64,000 nt of DNA, taken from contig REAW01000014.1 of NCBI GenBank assembly GCA_004293725.1, positions 19,465 through 83,464 on the forward strand. The letters are read 5' to 3'. A program made the position numbers and the translations under genes. The DNA comes from Curvibacter sp. Its GTDB lineage: Bacteria; Pseudomonadota; Gammaproteobacteria; Burkholderiales; Burkholderiaceae_C. Numbering within the stretch: the stretch's first letter is position 1; each line of letters starts with the position of its first letter. Under the pieces are notes generated by a model, which was not told where the DNA came from, did not search any database, and saw nothing but the letters and a program-made list of their open reading frames with translations. Shown one piece after another: positions 24,918 through 33,900 of this stretch.

Positions 24918-26690
24918 ATGGGGCCAAGTTTCAAGCATTTTGAGCCAATAGCCCGCACCGATATTGCGTGGATAGCTCTTGTTTTTATAGCATCTGCGCT
25001 CTACCTGCTGGGCCTGGGTAGCCCCTACGCCCCAACCAATGGCGACGAGATGGTCTACATCCATATCGCCCGCATGACCGCCGAAAGCGGCCACTGGCTG
25101 CCGCTGCAGTCCGAGTTGCTGGGCACGCGCAACACCAAACCACCGCTGCTCATCTGGCAAGCCATGGTGGCCGGCGGATGGGGAGAGAGCTGGAACTTGT
25201 TTGCCCTGCGCCTGCCGAGCATTGCCTACACCTTTGCCACCACCGCTCTGCTGGCCTTTTTTGCCCACCGCATGGCGCCGGCACCGGGCAAGCTGCGCAC
25301 CGCCTGCATTGCCGCAGCGTTGTACCTGTTGTTCTTCTCCACATTCCGCTATGGGCGCGTCTACCTCACATCGGCGCCCGAGACCTTTTGGCTGGCATTG
25401 CCCATGTGGTGGCTGCTGTGGCTGCGCGTACGCAACAACCCATTGAACCAATCGAACACGCTGGGCTGGTTGGCCTACACCCTGTTTGGCGTCGCCATGG
25501 GCTTGGGAGCGGCTTACAAATCGTTTGCCCTCGTAGCTCCGGCAGCGGCGGCGCTGTGGTGTGCCGTGCTGCTCAGTGAACCCTTTGCTTGGCGCACCGC
25601 GCTGCGCACGACTGTCGGCGTAACCTGGAGTGCGCTACTGGCGGTAGGTATTTTTGCGCTGTGGTTCGTACTGGACCCGGACCCCTCCGCCGTGTGGCAG
25701 GAGTTTGTAGTGGCCGAGAACGCCGGCAAGATGTCCAACACCATGGGTTACTGGCAAGCTGCACTGTCAGGCCCCTACCCCATGTGGACGCAATTGCTGG
25801 CCTACCCCGAGAACGCAGGCCTGCTCGCTTTTGTCGCGCTCGGCTTTTGCATGCTGGCCCTGTGGCGTGGCATGCGCCGAGACACCTACTCCCAACTCTC
25901 CCCCGCGCTATGGGTGCTGTTGGTTTGGCTTGTGGTGTGGCTGGTGGTGTTCACCATCCCCAGTCAGCGCTCGGCGCGCTATGTCATTCCGGCCATGCCA
26001 GCCCTGGCCATTGCCATGGCCTTGGTGTGGGACCGGCTGCCCCGCATGTGGTTCTGGCTTACCCTGCTGGTGTGTGCCCCAGCGCTGGTCATGCTGGGCC
26101 GCATTGGCTGGGTCATGGGCGGCATGGGAATTGCCAGTCAGCTTGAGGCTACTATTACTTTGATAGCTGCTTGCGCAGGACTGGCGGCTATTGTGGCCGG
26201 ATTGGCGTGTAAACCATGGAGTCGGCATACGGCCTTCATCGCTTGCCTGGCGGTGTATGGCTGCTTTGGACTCATGGTGGCACCCCTTTCCCAACCCGCA
26301 TCGGGCTACAGCGATGACGTGCAGGCGCAAATGCGCGGCCAGCGGGTGGTAGTGCCCAATGGGTTTACCGGCCAGTACGAGCGTTTTCACTTTGTACTGC
26401 CCGGTGCGCGCATCACGCCTTACGACGCAGAAGGCCGCAATACCGGGGCGCTGTACCCCGACCTGCCCGCCAATGAACGGCTGGATCGCCTGTTGACGGA
26501 GTTTGACGCCGTGGTTTGGTTGCAAGAAGACCTGAACGAAGCCCCCAGCTGCCTGCCACGCTGCACATTGGTGGCACAGCGTTGGCACGTGAAGAGCCGC
26601 CACAAGAGTGGGGAGGTGACGCTGGACAATCTCTGGTCGCCCCAGGAGTGGCTGTTCCGCCGAGAGTGGCTGTTGGTACGCAAGCCCTAA
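24918..26690 (+). CDS. ArnT/PMT-like membrane glycosyltransferase
   Basis: A 590-residue GT-C protein with about a dozen membrane segments and a periplasmic C-terminal domain. The acidic motif NGDEMVYIHIARMTAESG and the loop GTRNTKPPLLIWQ are the catalytic features of the ArnT/PMT_2 group, which use polyprenyl-phosphate sugar donors. Two copies of the chromosomal stem-loop repeat lie in frame and encode parts of membrane helices (IALVFIAS near residue 20 and ITLIAACAG near residue 415). Substrate unknown. Confidence 0.8.
   Translation: MGPSFKHFEPIARTDIAWIALVFIASALYLLGLGSPYAPTNGDEMVYIHIARMTAESGHWLPLQSELLGTRNTKPPLLIWQAMVAGGWGESWNLFALRLPSIAYTFATTALLAFFAHRMAPAPGKLRTACIAAALYLLFFSTFRYGRVYLTSAPETFWLALPMWWLLWLRVRNNPLNQSNTLGWLAYTLFGVAMGLGAAYKSFALVAPAAAALWCAVLLSEPFAWRTALRTTVGVTWSALLAVGIFALWFVLDPDPSAVWQEFVVAENAGKMSNTMGYWQAALSGPYPMWTQLLAYPENAGLLAFVALGFCMLALWRGMRRDTYSQLSPALWVLLVWLVVWLVVFTIPSQRSARYVIPAMPALAIAMALVWDRLPRMWFWLTLLVCAPALVMLGRIGWVMGGMGIASQLEATITLIAACAGLAAIVAGLACKPWSRHTAFIACLAVYGCFGLMVAPLSQPASGYSDDVQAQMRGQRVVVPNGFTGQYERFHFVLPGARITPYDAEGRNTGALYPDLPANERLDRLLTEFDAVVWLQEDLNEAPSCLPRCTLVAQRWHVKSRHKSGEVTLDNLWSPQEWLFRREWLLVRKP
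24972..25000 (+). repeat. stem-loop repeat inside the ArnT-like gene (first copy)
   Basis: ATAGCTCTTGTTTTTATAGC followed by ATCTGCGCT; an imperfect GCTAT-type copy with a recognisable T/G-C-G-C tail. It is translated in frame as part of the first membrane helix. Confidence 0.45.
26148..26180 (+). repeat. stem-loop repeat inside the ArnT-like gene (second copy)
   Basis: GCTACTATTACTTTGATAGC followed by TGCTTGCGCAGGA, the clearest match to the shared tail. It is read in frame as ATITLIAACAG within a hydrophobic segment. Confidence 0.55.
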
Positions 26691-26725
26691 CCCGGCTCAC
26701 CGCCGTCGTTCATGGGAGTCAAACG

Positions 26726-27037
26726 ATGCTAATCAGATACAGTCCGCTGATGCGCAGATTGTTTTGGATCACCTTGTTCAGCTTGGCGCTGGCCCAAAGC
26801 GCTTACAGCCGCGACAGTGGCAGCACCGTCCCGCTCCGGCAAGGAGACTGTTGCGAAACCCTGTGCCATGACATGCCCGGTTGCGCCACCATGCTGATGT
26901 GCCAAACCTGCCCTCCTGCTGACAGCATTACCCGCGTTTCTGCTTTGGTATTCACAGAAAATTCACAGTTTGCACCTCCAGAACACCAACGTGCACCGAA
27001 AGGTCCGGTGCAGCGTATCTGGAACCCGCCTGACTGA
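26726..27037 (+). CDS. secreted cysteine-rich protein, possibly metal-related
   Basis: A 103-residue protein with a signal sequence (FWITLFSLALAQSAYS). The mature part carries six cysteines in GDCCETLCHDMPGCATMLMCQTCPP plus two or more methionines and a histidine nearby, and ends RIWNPPD. The Cys/Met/His cluster and the IW-x-PP end recall small periplasmic proteins found with copper or heavy-metal genes. The frame is open upstream into the previous gene, but ATG 26726 gives the signal peptide. Followed by a second Cys-rich micro-protein. Confidence 0.55.
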   Translation: MLIRYSPLMRRLFWITLFSLALAQSAYSRDSGSTVPLRQGDCCETLCHDMPGCATMLMCQTCPPADSITRVSALVFTENSQFAPPEHQRAPKGPVQRIWNPPD

Positions 27038-27092
27038 CGTTTGGCGTTTCCTCAATTCTTGTCTTGCGAATTAACCCATTTAGGAACACATC

Positions 27093-27224
27093 ATGCGAAC
27101 CCATCTTACGAAACTTTTGAGCGGCATATTGCTAATGACTACCTCGGCCGCGGCCTTTGCGGCGAGCGATTGCTGCGCCGACCTGGCAGAGTGCTGCTTG
27201 CAGGTACTGGCGTGCTGCCTGTGA
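27093..27224 (+). CDS. 43-residue secreted peptide with heptad Cys-Cys pairs
   Basis: AGGAACACATC precedes the ATG. A signal sequence (LLSGILLMTTSAAAFAA) is followed by the predicted mature peptide SDCCADLAECCLQVLACCL. Cysteine pairs fall at residues 27-28, 34-35 and 41-42, exactly seven apart, so on a helix all six thiols would line one face. A strong terminator follows. Together with the upstream Cys-rich protein this suggests thiol-based metal binding, perhaps copper. No family recognised with certainty. Confidence 0.6.
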   Translation: MRTHLTKLLSGILLMTTSAAAFAASDCCADLAECCLQVLACCL

Positions 27225-27256
27225 AAATTGTGCGCTGAACTCAGCGCACATGGACG

Positions 27257-27291
27257 AAAAGGGTCTGCCCCATGGGACAGACCCTTTTTTT
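27257..27291 (+). terminator. rho-independent terminator after the Cys-rich pair
   Basis: AAGGGTCTG and CAGACCCTT pair perfectly around a ten-base loop that itself contains CCC/GGG, followed by a run of T. A strong bidirectional-looking terminator, A-rich on the left side. Confidence 0.85.
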
Positions 27292-27319
27292 CGACGGGAT
27301 TCCGCAAAACGTTGCGCCA

Positions 27320-27934
27320 TCAGGCGCGTTTCAGCACCACCCGCAGTAAGTATCCATGTAAGCCCAGCCATAGCCAAGGGTCCAGCATGGCGTCCCACAC
27401 ATTGCCAGTGGGCAGGCGCAGCATCACATACAGCAGCACAGCCAACGGAAGCAACCAGGCGCTCACACGTTTGGCTGCATTGGCCTGCAGCAACGGCAAC
27501 AACGTCACAAAAGCCACCACGGCCAAGACCGGTGCGTTAAAGCCCAGCGCATACAAGGCCACTGGAAGTTGGGCCAAGGTGTCGAGCAACAACAACCAGC
27601 CCAAAACCACGGCGACCAGTGCCAAGGTGACAACCGGTTTGCCAGGGTGCGCCATCACGGTGCCCCCCTGTAGCGCCCGCCAAGCAGCGCAAGCACATAG
27701 CAGCACGAGCAGGATGCTGGGCGCCTGAAACGCCAGGCCCAGCCAGTAGGCGGGTGATACCTCGCCGGGCAACAGGGTCCACAGCGCTATCAGCAGCGGC
27801 AAACCCCACACCACGCCCCGGTGCTGCGTGAATCGGGTGCATACCAGCACAACCACAGCGGCCAACACCACAGCCCAGCCGAGCGGCAACCACAGCTGCA
27901 TGAGCCACAGCGACGGCAAAGCAGGCGCACTCAT
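27320..27934 (-). CDS. polytopic membrane protein paired with the sialidase-like gene
   Basis: 204 residues, mostly hydrophobic, with six or so membrane segments (PLGWAVVLAAVVVLVC, PLLIALWTLLPG, APSILLVLLCACAAW, VTLALVAVVLGWLLLL and more). ATG at 27934 overlaps the upstream stop as ATGA, so it is coupled to the sialidase-like protein. No known family recognised. It probably acts with that partner at the membrane. Confidence 0.6.
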   Translation of the reverse strand: MSAPALPSLWLMQLWLPLGWAVVLAAVVVLVCTRFTQHRGVVWGLPLLIALWTLLPGEVSPAYWLGLAFQAPSILLVLLCACAAWRALQGGTVMAHPGKPVVTLALVAVVLGWLLLLDTLAQLPVALYALGFNAPVLAVVAFVTLLPLLQANAAKRVSAWLLPLAVLLYVMLRLPTGNVWDAMLDPWLWLGLHGYLLRVVLKRA

Positions 27935-29118
27935 GGTTGGGCTCCGGGAGTGCCGGGTGCACCCATGGCAAAACGCTGCCAGGACAAGGTAGCCCGGTCT
28001 ACGGTGTAACTGATCCACAAGGCACCATCCGCCCAAGCCATAGCGGGGTACGAAAACTCGGCCTCCTCAGCGCCCTGGGCGAGCGTTTGCTGCAGCGTCC
28101 ACTGCAGGCCATCGGCGCTGCGGCTCAGGTCCAGCCGCGCCCGGCCTTCGGGCGTTGGGTTGTGGGCCAACAACATTTGCTGGTGCCCCAATACGAAACC
28201 GGCGACTGCAGCGTCGGGATTGCCCAGTGACAGGTCGGGCAGATCGGTCCAGTGCGCGCCGCCATCACCGGTACCTACTGCGGTTACCTTGCCGCCATGC
28301 CGCTGATCACGCATGAGCGCAACCCACTGCGTGGGGCTTTGCTGCAGGATGCTGGGCTGCAGGTTGTGGGTGCGGTTGGACATGCGGGTCAAGCCCAAGA
28401 AATTGCCATTCGCATCCAGCCGAACTGCGGCGGGATATTTCAGCCCCAGTTCAAAGTGCACCGGCAGCACCACGCCGCCGTCTTGCAAGGGCAACACGGC
28501 GTTACGCACCAGAAAGCTGGTGTTCCATAACCACGACAAGGGCAACACACGGACCGGCACAAACGCCAGTTCCGCCAAATCCTGTGAGGCACTGCTTTGC
28601 TGCAAATGCAACACCCGGCTTGCCGCCCAGCCGCCCCAGCCCGTGGCCACCACGAACAGGTGCATGCGGCCCTGCGCATCCGTCCACGCCACCGGGTTGC
28701 CCAGGCGGCGCAAGCCATGGCCCAGCAGGTCACCCATCTGGTGGCGGTTCACTACAAAGCGCGGCGGCAACCAGGCCTGCGTGGCGCGGTCCCATTGGGT
28801 GGCGGCAATTTGCACCAACGGGCCACTCTCGCGTTCGCCCGAAAACCAAAACAAGCTCATGGCGGTGGCATGGTCAGTTGGCATTGGCAACAGGCTGCTG
28901 GCGTGGGCAGCGGCGGTGCCAGGCGGCATGGGCACATCGCCACCGGCCACGCGCTGGAGTTGCGCGGCCTGTACCGGCTTTCCGCCGACAGCAATGGCAG
29001 GCATCTGCGCCAGCGCTGGAGCGACTGCAGAAGGGCGCAAGGCGTGGTCAGCAACCAGCAGGGCACCCAAACTGACAAGGACCAAGGCCATACGGCCTAC
29101 AAAGGAAGACAAAAACAT
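27931..29118 (-). CDS. exo-sialidase/BNR-repeat-like protein
   Basis: A 395-residue protein with an N-terminal membrane anchor or signal (MALVLVSLGALLVADHAL). Segments such as HNLQPSILQQSPTQWVALMRDQ, GDGGAHWTDLPDLSLGNPDAAV and LDLSRSADGLQWTL are Asp-box (SxDxGxxW)-type beta-propeller repeats of the sialidase superfamily. Whether it cleaves sialic acid is uncertain; the family includes many enzymes and binders of other sugars. It is coupled to a membrane protein gene downstream. Confidence 0.65.
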   Translation of the reverse strand: MFLSSFVGRMALVLVSLGALLVADHALRPSAVAPALAQMPAIAVGGKPVQAAQLQRVAGGDVPMPPGTAAAHASSLLPMPTDHATAMSLFWFSGERESGPLVQIAATQWDRATQAWLPPRFVVNRHQMGDLLGHGLRRLGNPVAWTDAQGRMHLFVVATGWGGWAASRVLHLQQSSASQDLAELAFVPVRVLPLSWLWNTSFLVRNAVLPLQDGGVVLPVHFELGLKYPAAVRLDANGNFLGLTRMSNRTHNLQPSILQQSPTQWVALMRDQRHGGKVTAVGTGDGGAHWTDLPDLSLGNPDAAVAGFVLGHQQMLLAHNPTPEGRARLDLSRSADGLQWTLQQTLAQGAEEAEFSYPAMAWADGALWISYTVDRATLSWQRFAMGAPGTPGAQP

Positions 29119-29197
29119 GCGCCGATCTTAGTGGGGCGCCACGGGTGCTTTACAGCAGCGCCTGCATAAACCCGGCAACACAGGGACAATGCCTCCC

Positions 29198-30217
29198 ATG
29201 AAATCTCTCCTCTCCGTCGCCCCCCTTGGTTTCCCTTGGCAGACCTTGGACCCCTTTCTGTTTTGCGTGCACCACAACGACGCATACCCCCAAGGCAACG
29301 CACTGATGGCGCCAGAGCCGGCGCTGCTGGCGGGCCGCAACATCGGCCAGGACTTTGCCGGCAAGGACGGCTGGAGCATGTACCACGGCGACACCGTGCC
29401 GGGCTTCCCTTCACACCCGCACCGCGGCTTTGAGACGGTCACCATCGTGCGCAACGGCCGCATCGACCACTCGGATTCGCTGGGCGCTACGGCGCGCTTT
29501 GGCGGCGGCGATGTGCAGTGGCTCACCGCCGGCAAGGGCATCGTGCATTGCGAGATGTTTCCACTGTTGCACACCGATGCCCCCAACCCCACGGAGCTGT
29601 TCCAGATCTGGGTGAACCTGCCCGCCAAAAACAAAATGGCCGAACCCCACTTCACCATGTTCTGGCACGAAGATATTCCCCGCCTTACCGCCACCGATGC
29701 ACAGGGCCGCACCACTGAAGTCGTTTGTATCGCCGGCACACTGGATGGCAAGAAGGCCCTGCCACCGCCGCCCGACTCATGGGCCAGTGAGCCGGGTAGT
29801 GACCTGGGCATCTACACCATCAAACTCAGTCCTGGCGCGCAATGGACGCTGCCCGCAGCCGCCAGCAGTGCGACGCGGCGCTTCCTCTATTTCTTCAAGG
29901 GCGGTTCACTCACGTTGGCAGGCGAATCGGTGCCTGTCCGATCCGTAATGGAAGTACAGGCCAACCACGCCTGCCACTTGGTCAACGGGGACGCGGAGAG
30001 CGAGTTGCTGGTACTGCAGGCGCGCCCGATTGGTGAACCGGTCGCGCAATACGGCCCGTTTGTGATGAACACCCAGCAAGAAATTCACCAAGCCTTCGCG
30101 GACTACCGCCGCACCGAATTTGGCGGCTGGCCGTGGGGTGCCAACGACCCAGTGCACCCCCGTGACAAAGGCCGCTTTGCCAAGCATGCCAACGGAAAAC
30201 TGGAAGAGCGGAGCTGA
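29198..30217 (+). CDS. Pirin-family bicupin protein
   Basis: About 339 residues (or 342 from an ATG three codons upstream). The N-terminal cupin has the metal ligands in [26 protein letters not shown] and [14 protein letters not shown], diagnostic of pirins. Bacterial pirins have been reported as quercetinase-like oxygenases and redox or metabolic regulators; no function can be fixed from the neighbours here. Confidence 0.88.
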   Translation: MKSLLSVAPLGFPWQTLDPFLFCVHHNDAYPQGNALMAPEPALLAGRNIGQDFAGKDGWSMYHGDTVPGFPSHPHRGFETVTIVRNGRIDHSDSLGATARFGGGDVQWLTAGKGIVHCEMFPLLHTDAPNPTELFQIWVNLPAKNKMAEPHFTMFWHEDIPRLTATDAQGRTTEVVCIAGTLDGKKALPPPPDSWASEPGSDLGIYTIKLSPGAQWTLPAAASSATRRFLYFFKGGSLTLAGESVPVRSVMEVQANHACHLVNGDAESELLVLQARPIGEPVAQYGPFVMNTQQEIHQAFADYRRTEFGGWPWGANDPVHPRDKGRFAKHANGKLEERS

Positions 30218-30255
30218 TTGCCAAGCAAAAACAAGACAATGCAGTTCACGAAAAA

Positions 30256-30345
30256 TACCGATTGGTAAATATTTATTACCGTACGGTTTGTATGGTTACC
30301 ATTTGGTGTATATTTCGTTCACGCCAGTATTTTGGCGTGAACGAA
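30256..30345 (+). promoter_or_regulatory. FAS1 gene control region: GGTA/TACC palindromes and a 12-bp hairpin
   Basis: An AT-rich stretch has several GGTA/TACC-type palindromes: TACCGATTGGTA (30256-30267), ACCGTACGGT (30278-30287) and TGGTTACCA just after. Then TTCGTTCACGCC and GGCGTGAACGAA form a perfect 12-pair stem with an eight-base loop (30314-30345), ending 26 bases before the FAS1 ATG. It may be an operator array followed by an mRNA 5-prime stability hairpin. Confidence 0.55.
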
Positions 30346-30371
30346 TGACCTCAAACCTATCGGAGTTCCCC

Positions 30372-30827
30372 ATGAAAAAGTTGTTGATTGCTTCTGTGTT
30401 GGCATTGGGCGTTGCAGTTTCTGCGCAAGCCAAAGACATCGTTGATACCGCCGTGGGCGCTGGTAATTTCAAAACTCTGGCCACCGCTTTGGGCGCCGCC
30501 GGACTGATCGACACCCTGAAAGGAAAGGGCCCGTTCACCGTGTTTGCTCCTACCGACGAAGCTTTCGCCAAAGTACCCAAGGCTGACTTGGACGCCCTGT
30601 TGAAAGACAAAGCCAAGCTCACCGCAGTCCTCACCTACCACGTGGTGCCTGGCAAAGTCATGGCAAAAGACGTGAAAGCAGGAAAAGTAAAGACAGTGCA
30701 AGGAAGCGAATTGACGATCAGCACCACCGGTGGCGTCAAGGTTGACGCAGCCAATGTCATCAAGACCGACATCGTGGCGGACAACGGCGTGATCCACGTG
30801 ATCGACAGCGTCATCATTCCCAAGTAA
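30372..30827 (+). CDS. secreted fasciclin (FAS1) domain protein
   Basis: 151 residues: signal peptide (cut after VSAQA) then one FAS1 domain with the H1 region [17 protein letters not shown] and the H2 region [25 protein letters not shown]1 proteins act in adhesion or cell-envelope stress. GGAG lies eight bases upstream of the ATG. The leader holds a long perfect hairpin, and a strong terminator follows, so it is a single-gene unit. Confidence 0.92.
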   Translation: MKKLLIASVLALGVAVSAQAKDIVDTAVGAGNFKTLATALGAAGLIDTLKGKGPFTVFAPTDEAFAKVPKADLDALLKDKAKLTAVLTYHVVPGKVMAKDVKAGKVKTVQGSELTISTTGGVKVDAANVIKTDIVADNGVIHVIDSVIIPK

Positions 30828-30843
30828 TTCACCGAGTCGCAGT

Positions 30844-30883
30844 AAAAAAGCCCCGGCAGCTTCGGCTGTCGGGGCTTTTTTTT
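30844..30883 (+). terminator. strong rho-independent terminator after FAS1
   Basis: AGCCCCGGCAGC, loop TTCG, GCTGTCGGGGCT, with A-run before and T-run after. It can serve both the FAS1 gene and the convergent DUF748 gene. Confidence 0.93.
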
Positions 30884-30919
30884 CGGTCGAGGGTGCGAAG
30901 CTGTGGGCTCGTTGGAGAC

Positions 30920-33900
30920 TCAGGTTCCGCCAATCTCCAGCTCCGCCTGAGGCTTGGCTTGCGCGGCATCGCCACTGGTTTTGGTGGCACCCAAAAACAG
31001 GCGTTCAGAGGCGACCTTTTTTTCTGCCAAGTATTCTTTGACCACCACTGCCCGTTGCAACGCCAGATTCCGGATGTCGTCATTGCCGGCACTGAGGTTG
31101 GCCAAGAGCAGCGCTTCCATGTCAGCCACAGCAATCTCTTTGGTTATACCCACCAAGTTGCGTGGCTTGGTAATGTCCGCACGGCGGTACACCGATCGCA
31201 GCAACACCGGCATTTCCTCGGCGTTGTAGTCGGTGACTGTGGCGGCGTCTTTGCCCTGGGCGCTGGTTGCGCGGCGTTTTTCTGCCACCAACAACGCTTT
31301 GAGCTTTTCGCGCTTGATCGCTTCGCGCTCGGCCTCGAGGTTGGCAGAGCCCACCACCGTGAGTTTGAGCGCCGGGCGGTCTTGCAGCGCCTGCGCCACT
31401 TTATCCAAACCCGTGCGAGCCCCATCGGCCAAGCCTGCACTGCCGGGTGCAAACGACACGGTGCTGAGTTCCACCCCTCCCCCGCCGCCAAAGGCACTGG
31501 CCAGCAAACTGAATGGCGCCGTGATGGCTTTGGCTACCAAGTTGGTGATGACTTTCCAGATCACCGGGCCCATGCGGAACTGCGGATCGTTCAGCGAGCC
31601 GCTGATGGGCAGGTCCAAGTCAATCACGCCATTGCGGTCGGCCAGCAGCGCGACGGCCAATTTGACGGGCAAGCTGTTGGGCGCGCCATCCACTTTGTCG
31701 CCAAAGGTCAGTTGGTTGAGTACCAGTTTGTTGCTTGCCGTGAGTTGGCCATCGGGCTGCACGGTGTAGCGCACATCCAGGCTGAGCTTGCCGCGCTCGA
31801 TGCCGTAGCCCGCGTACTTGACCGCGTAAGGCGAAAGGGGTGACAGCTCCAAATCGCGCACCTTGCCAGCAATATCCAGCGCCAAGGGCTTGGCCAGCGG
31901 ATTGAGCTTGCCAGAAATATCCAGAGACGCCGTGCCCTCAGCGCGGCCGCGCAGTTCCAGGTCGGCCAACTGGACTGCACCATTGGTCGCCTGGTTGGAA
32001 AACTGGCTGAGCTTGCCCGTCAAATCGCTCAGGTTGGCAGTGTAGTTGGGCTGGATAAAGCGGTCAGAGAACAACACCCGGCCATTCACCAGGCTGACAG
32101 GTCCCATGGTGATGATGGCATCGGGCCCTGCACTGGCAGCCATGCCTGAACTGGCTGGGGGGGTAGGCGTGGCAGGCTGGGTTGGCGCCTTGCTCAGGTC
32201 TTGCAGGTTCAAGCGTCCATTGGGGTTGACGATGAGCCGGGCATAGAAGTCGGACAAAGCCGCCTCACGCACACCCACGCGGGTAGCCACACCGGGTGCC
32301 ATGGCCAGGTCGATACCGGGCACGTTGAGCGACTTCCAGCTCAGCAGCTCTTCTGCAAAACTACCGCCCGCACCCTGCACCGTATTCGCCCTAAAGTCTT
32401 CCAGCTGTGCGTCGCCTTGTAGCGCCACCTCAGGGCCAGATGCGGTACTGGCGAATCGGAACTGGCCTTTGAAGCTGGCGTCTGCCCGCAGTACTTCCAG
32501 GTTGAACTGGCTGGCCACGTACGGGGCCAGCGCGTGCACCGGCAACTCCAGTAGCTCCACGGCACCCTGCGCCTGAACTGGAGCCCATGCCAACGTGCCT
32601 TGGTAGCGCACACTCCCAGCCTCCGCCTGGCCCGACTTCACGCGGGCACTCAGCGTCACCGGCACCGCCTTCTTGCCATCGAGCGTGGCGCCTTTCACCT
32701 GCACATTCAGCGCTGATACATCCAGCCGCACCGGACTGGCGTTTACTGCATCCGCAAACTGCACGCTGGCGTCTTGCACCTGGAGTTCACCCAGGGCCAC
32801 GCTCCAGGGAACCAAGGCTGGCTCTGCTACAGCGTTGGCTGCAGCTGGCGTGTCATGCGCGGTTTTCAGCCAGCGGTGGAACATCCATTGCCCATCCGCC
32901 TCTCGGCGTACCCCACTGTGGGCTCCGGCCAGCAGCAGCTTGCCCACGCGGGCGCTACGCGCGGCCGGGTCCACGTCAACGTCACTGAGTTCAAGCAGCT
33001 TGAACTTGGGCAAGTCCTGCGAACCAGGGCCATCGTTGTTGCGCGCGCTGTCTTGTGCAGTAGCCGCCAGCATGGCCTTACTGGCAACCAGGCCCGCGTC
33101 GCGCACGGCCAGTTTTTTCACACTGGCCTGTACCTTGCCACTGCTCCACCGGGCACCCAGCTCGGCCTCCATAACGCCGCGCAAGGCCGGCTCCAGCAAG
33201 GCAGCCAGATAAGGATCCGCCAGGGCCAAGGGCAGGTCTTTGATCGTCGCCTGGGCAGTGCCTTGCTGGTCCGTACCTTCGGCTTGCAAACTCAGTCGCG
33301 CGCTGGTTTTGCCGGCCGGCACGGTGGCGCCAAGCTCGGCGCGCACCGCTTGGTCCATGGGCCAGTGCAGCCCCTGTACAGCAAGCCCCAGCTCGGTCAG
33401 CCCCAGTTTGGCCGGGGTTTGCAGGTCCTGCCAATCAACCCGGCCGCCTTGCAAGACCAAGCGCTCCAGTGCAAACCCCCAAGGCTTTGCCTCCTCCGAG
33501 GGTTTCGTATCATTTTGGCCTTTAGCCAGCGTACTATCTGCGCGAGCAGCTCCTGATTTAGGAGCACTTCTATCTCCACCCGCGCTGGTAAGGTCCAGGT
33601 TCAACTGGCCATTGCGGTTGCGCACGACGTGCAGGTGGGGATTGGTGACCTCCAGAGTGCCGAGCTTCACCTGTTGTTCTAGCGGGCGCACATCGGCCAG
33701 TTCGGTGCGCACCGTGTCCACGGTCAGCAGGGGTGCGCCATTCGCGTCCGCTAGCGCCAACTGGCTTACCGTGACCACCCCCGACAGCGTCACTGCAGCT
33801 TTGGGCTGCTGCACAAACCCGAGCTTGAGCTCTGCATCCACCACCGCTGCTTGTGGCTGCACCGGCAGCCCCGCAGGCAAATAGGGCAGGTAAGGCTTCA

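Noticed and set aside
24384..25451. Leftward 355-codon frame across GtrA and the ArnT-like gene
   Set aside because: Gln/His/Gly-rich translation typical of antisense GC-rich DNA; covers two well-supported genes.
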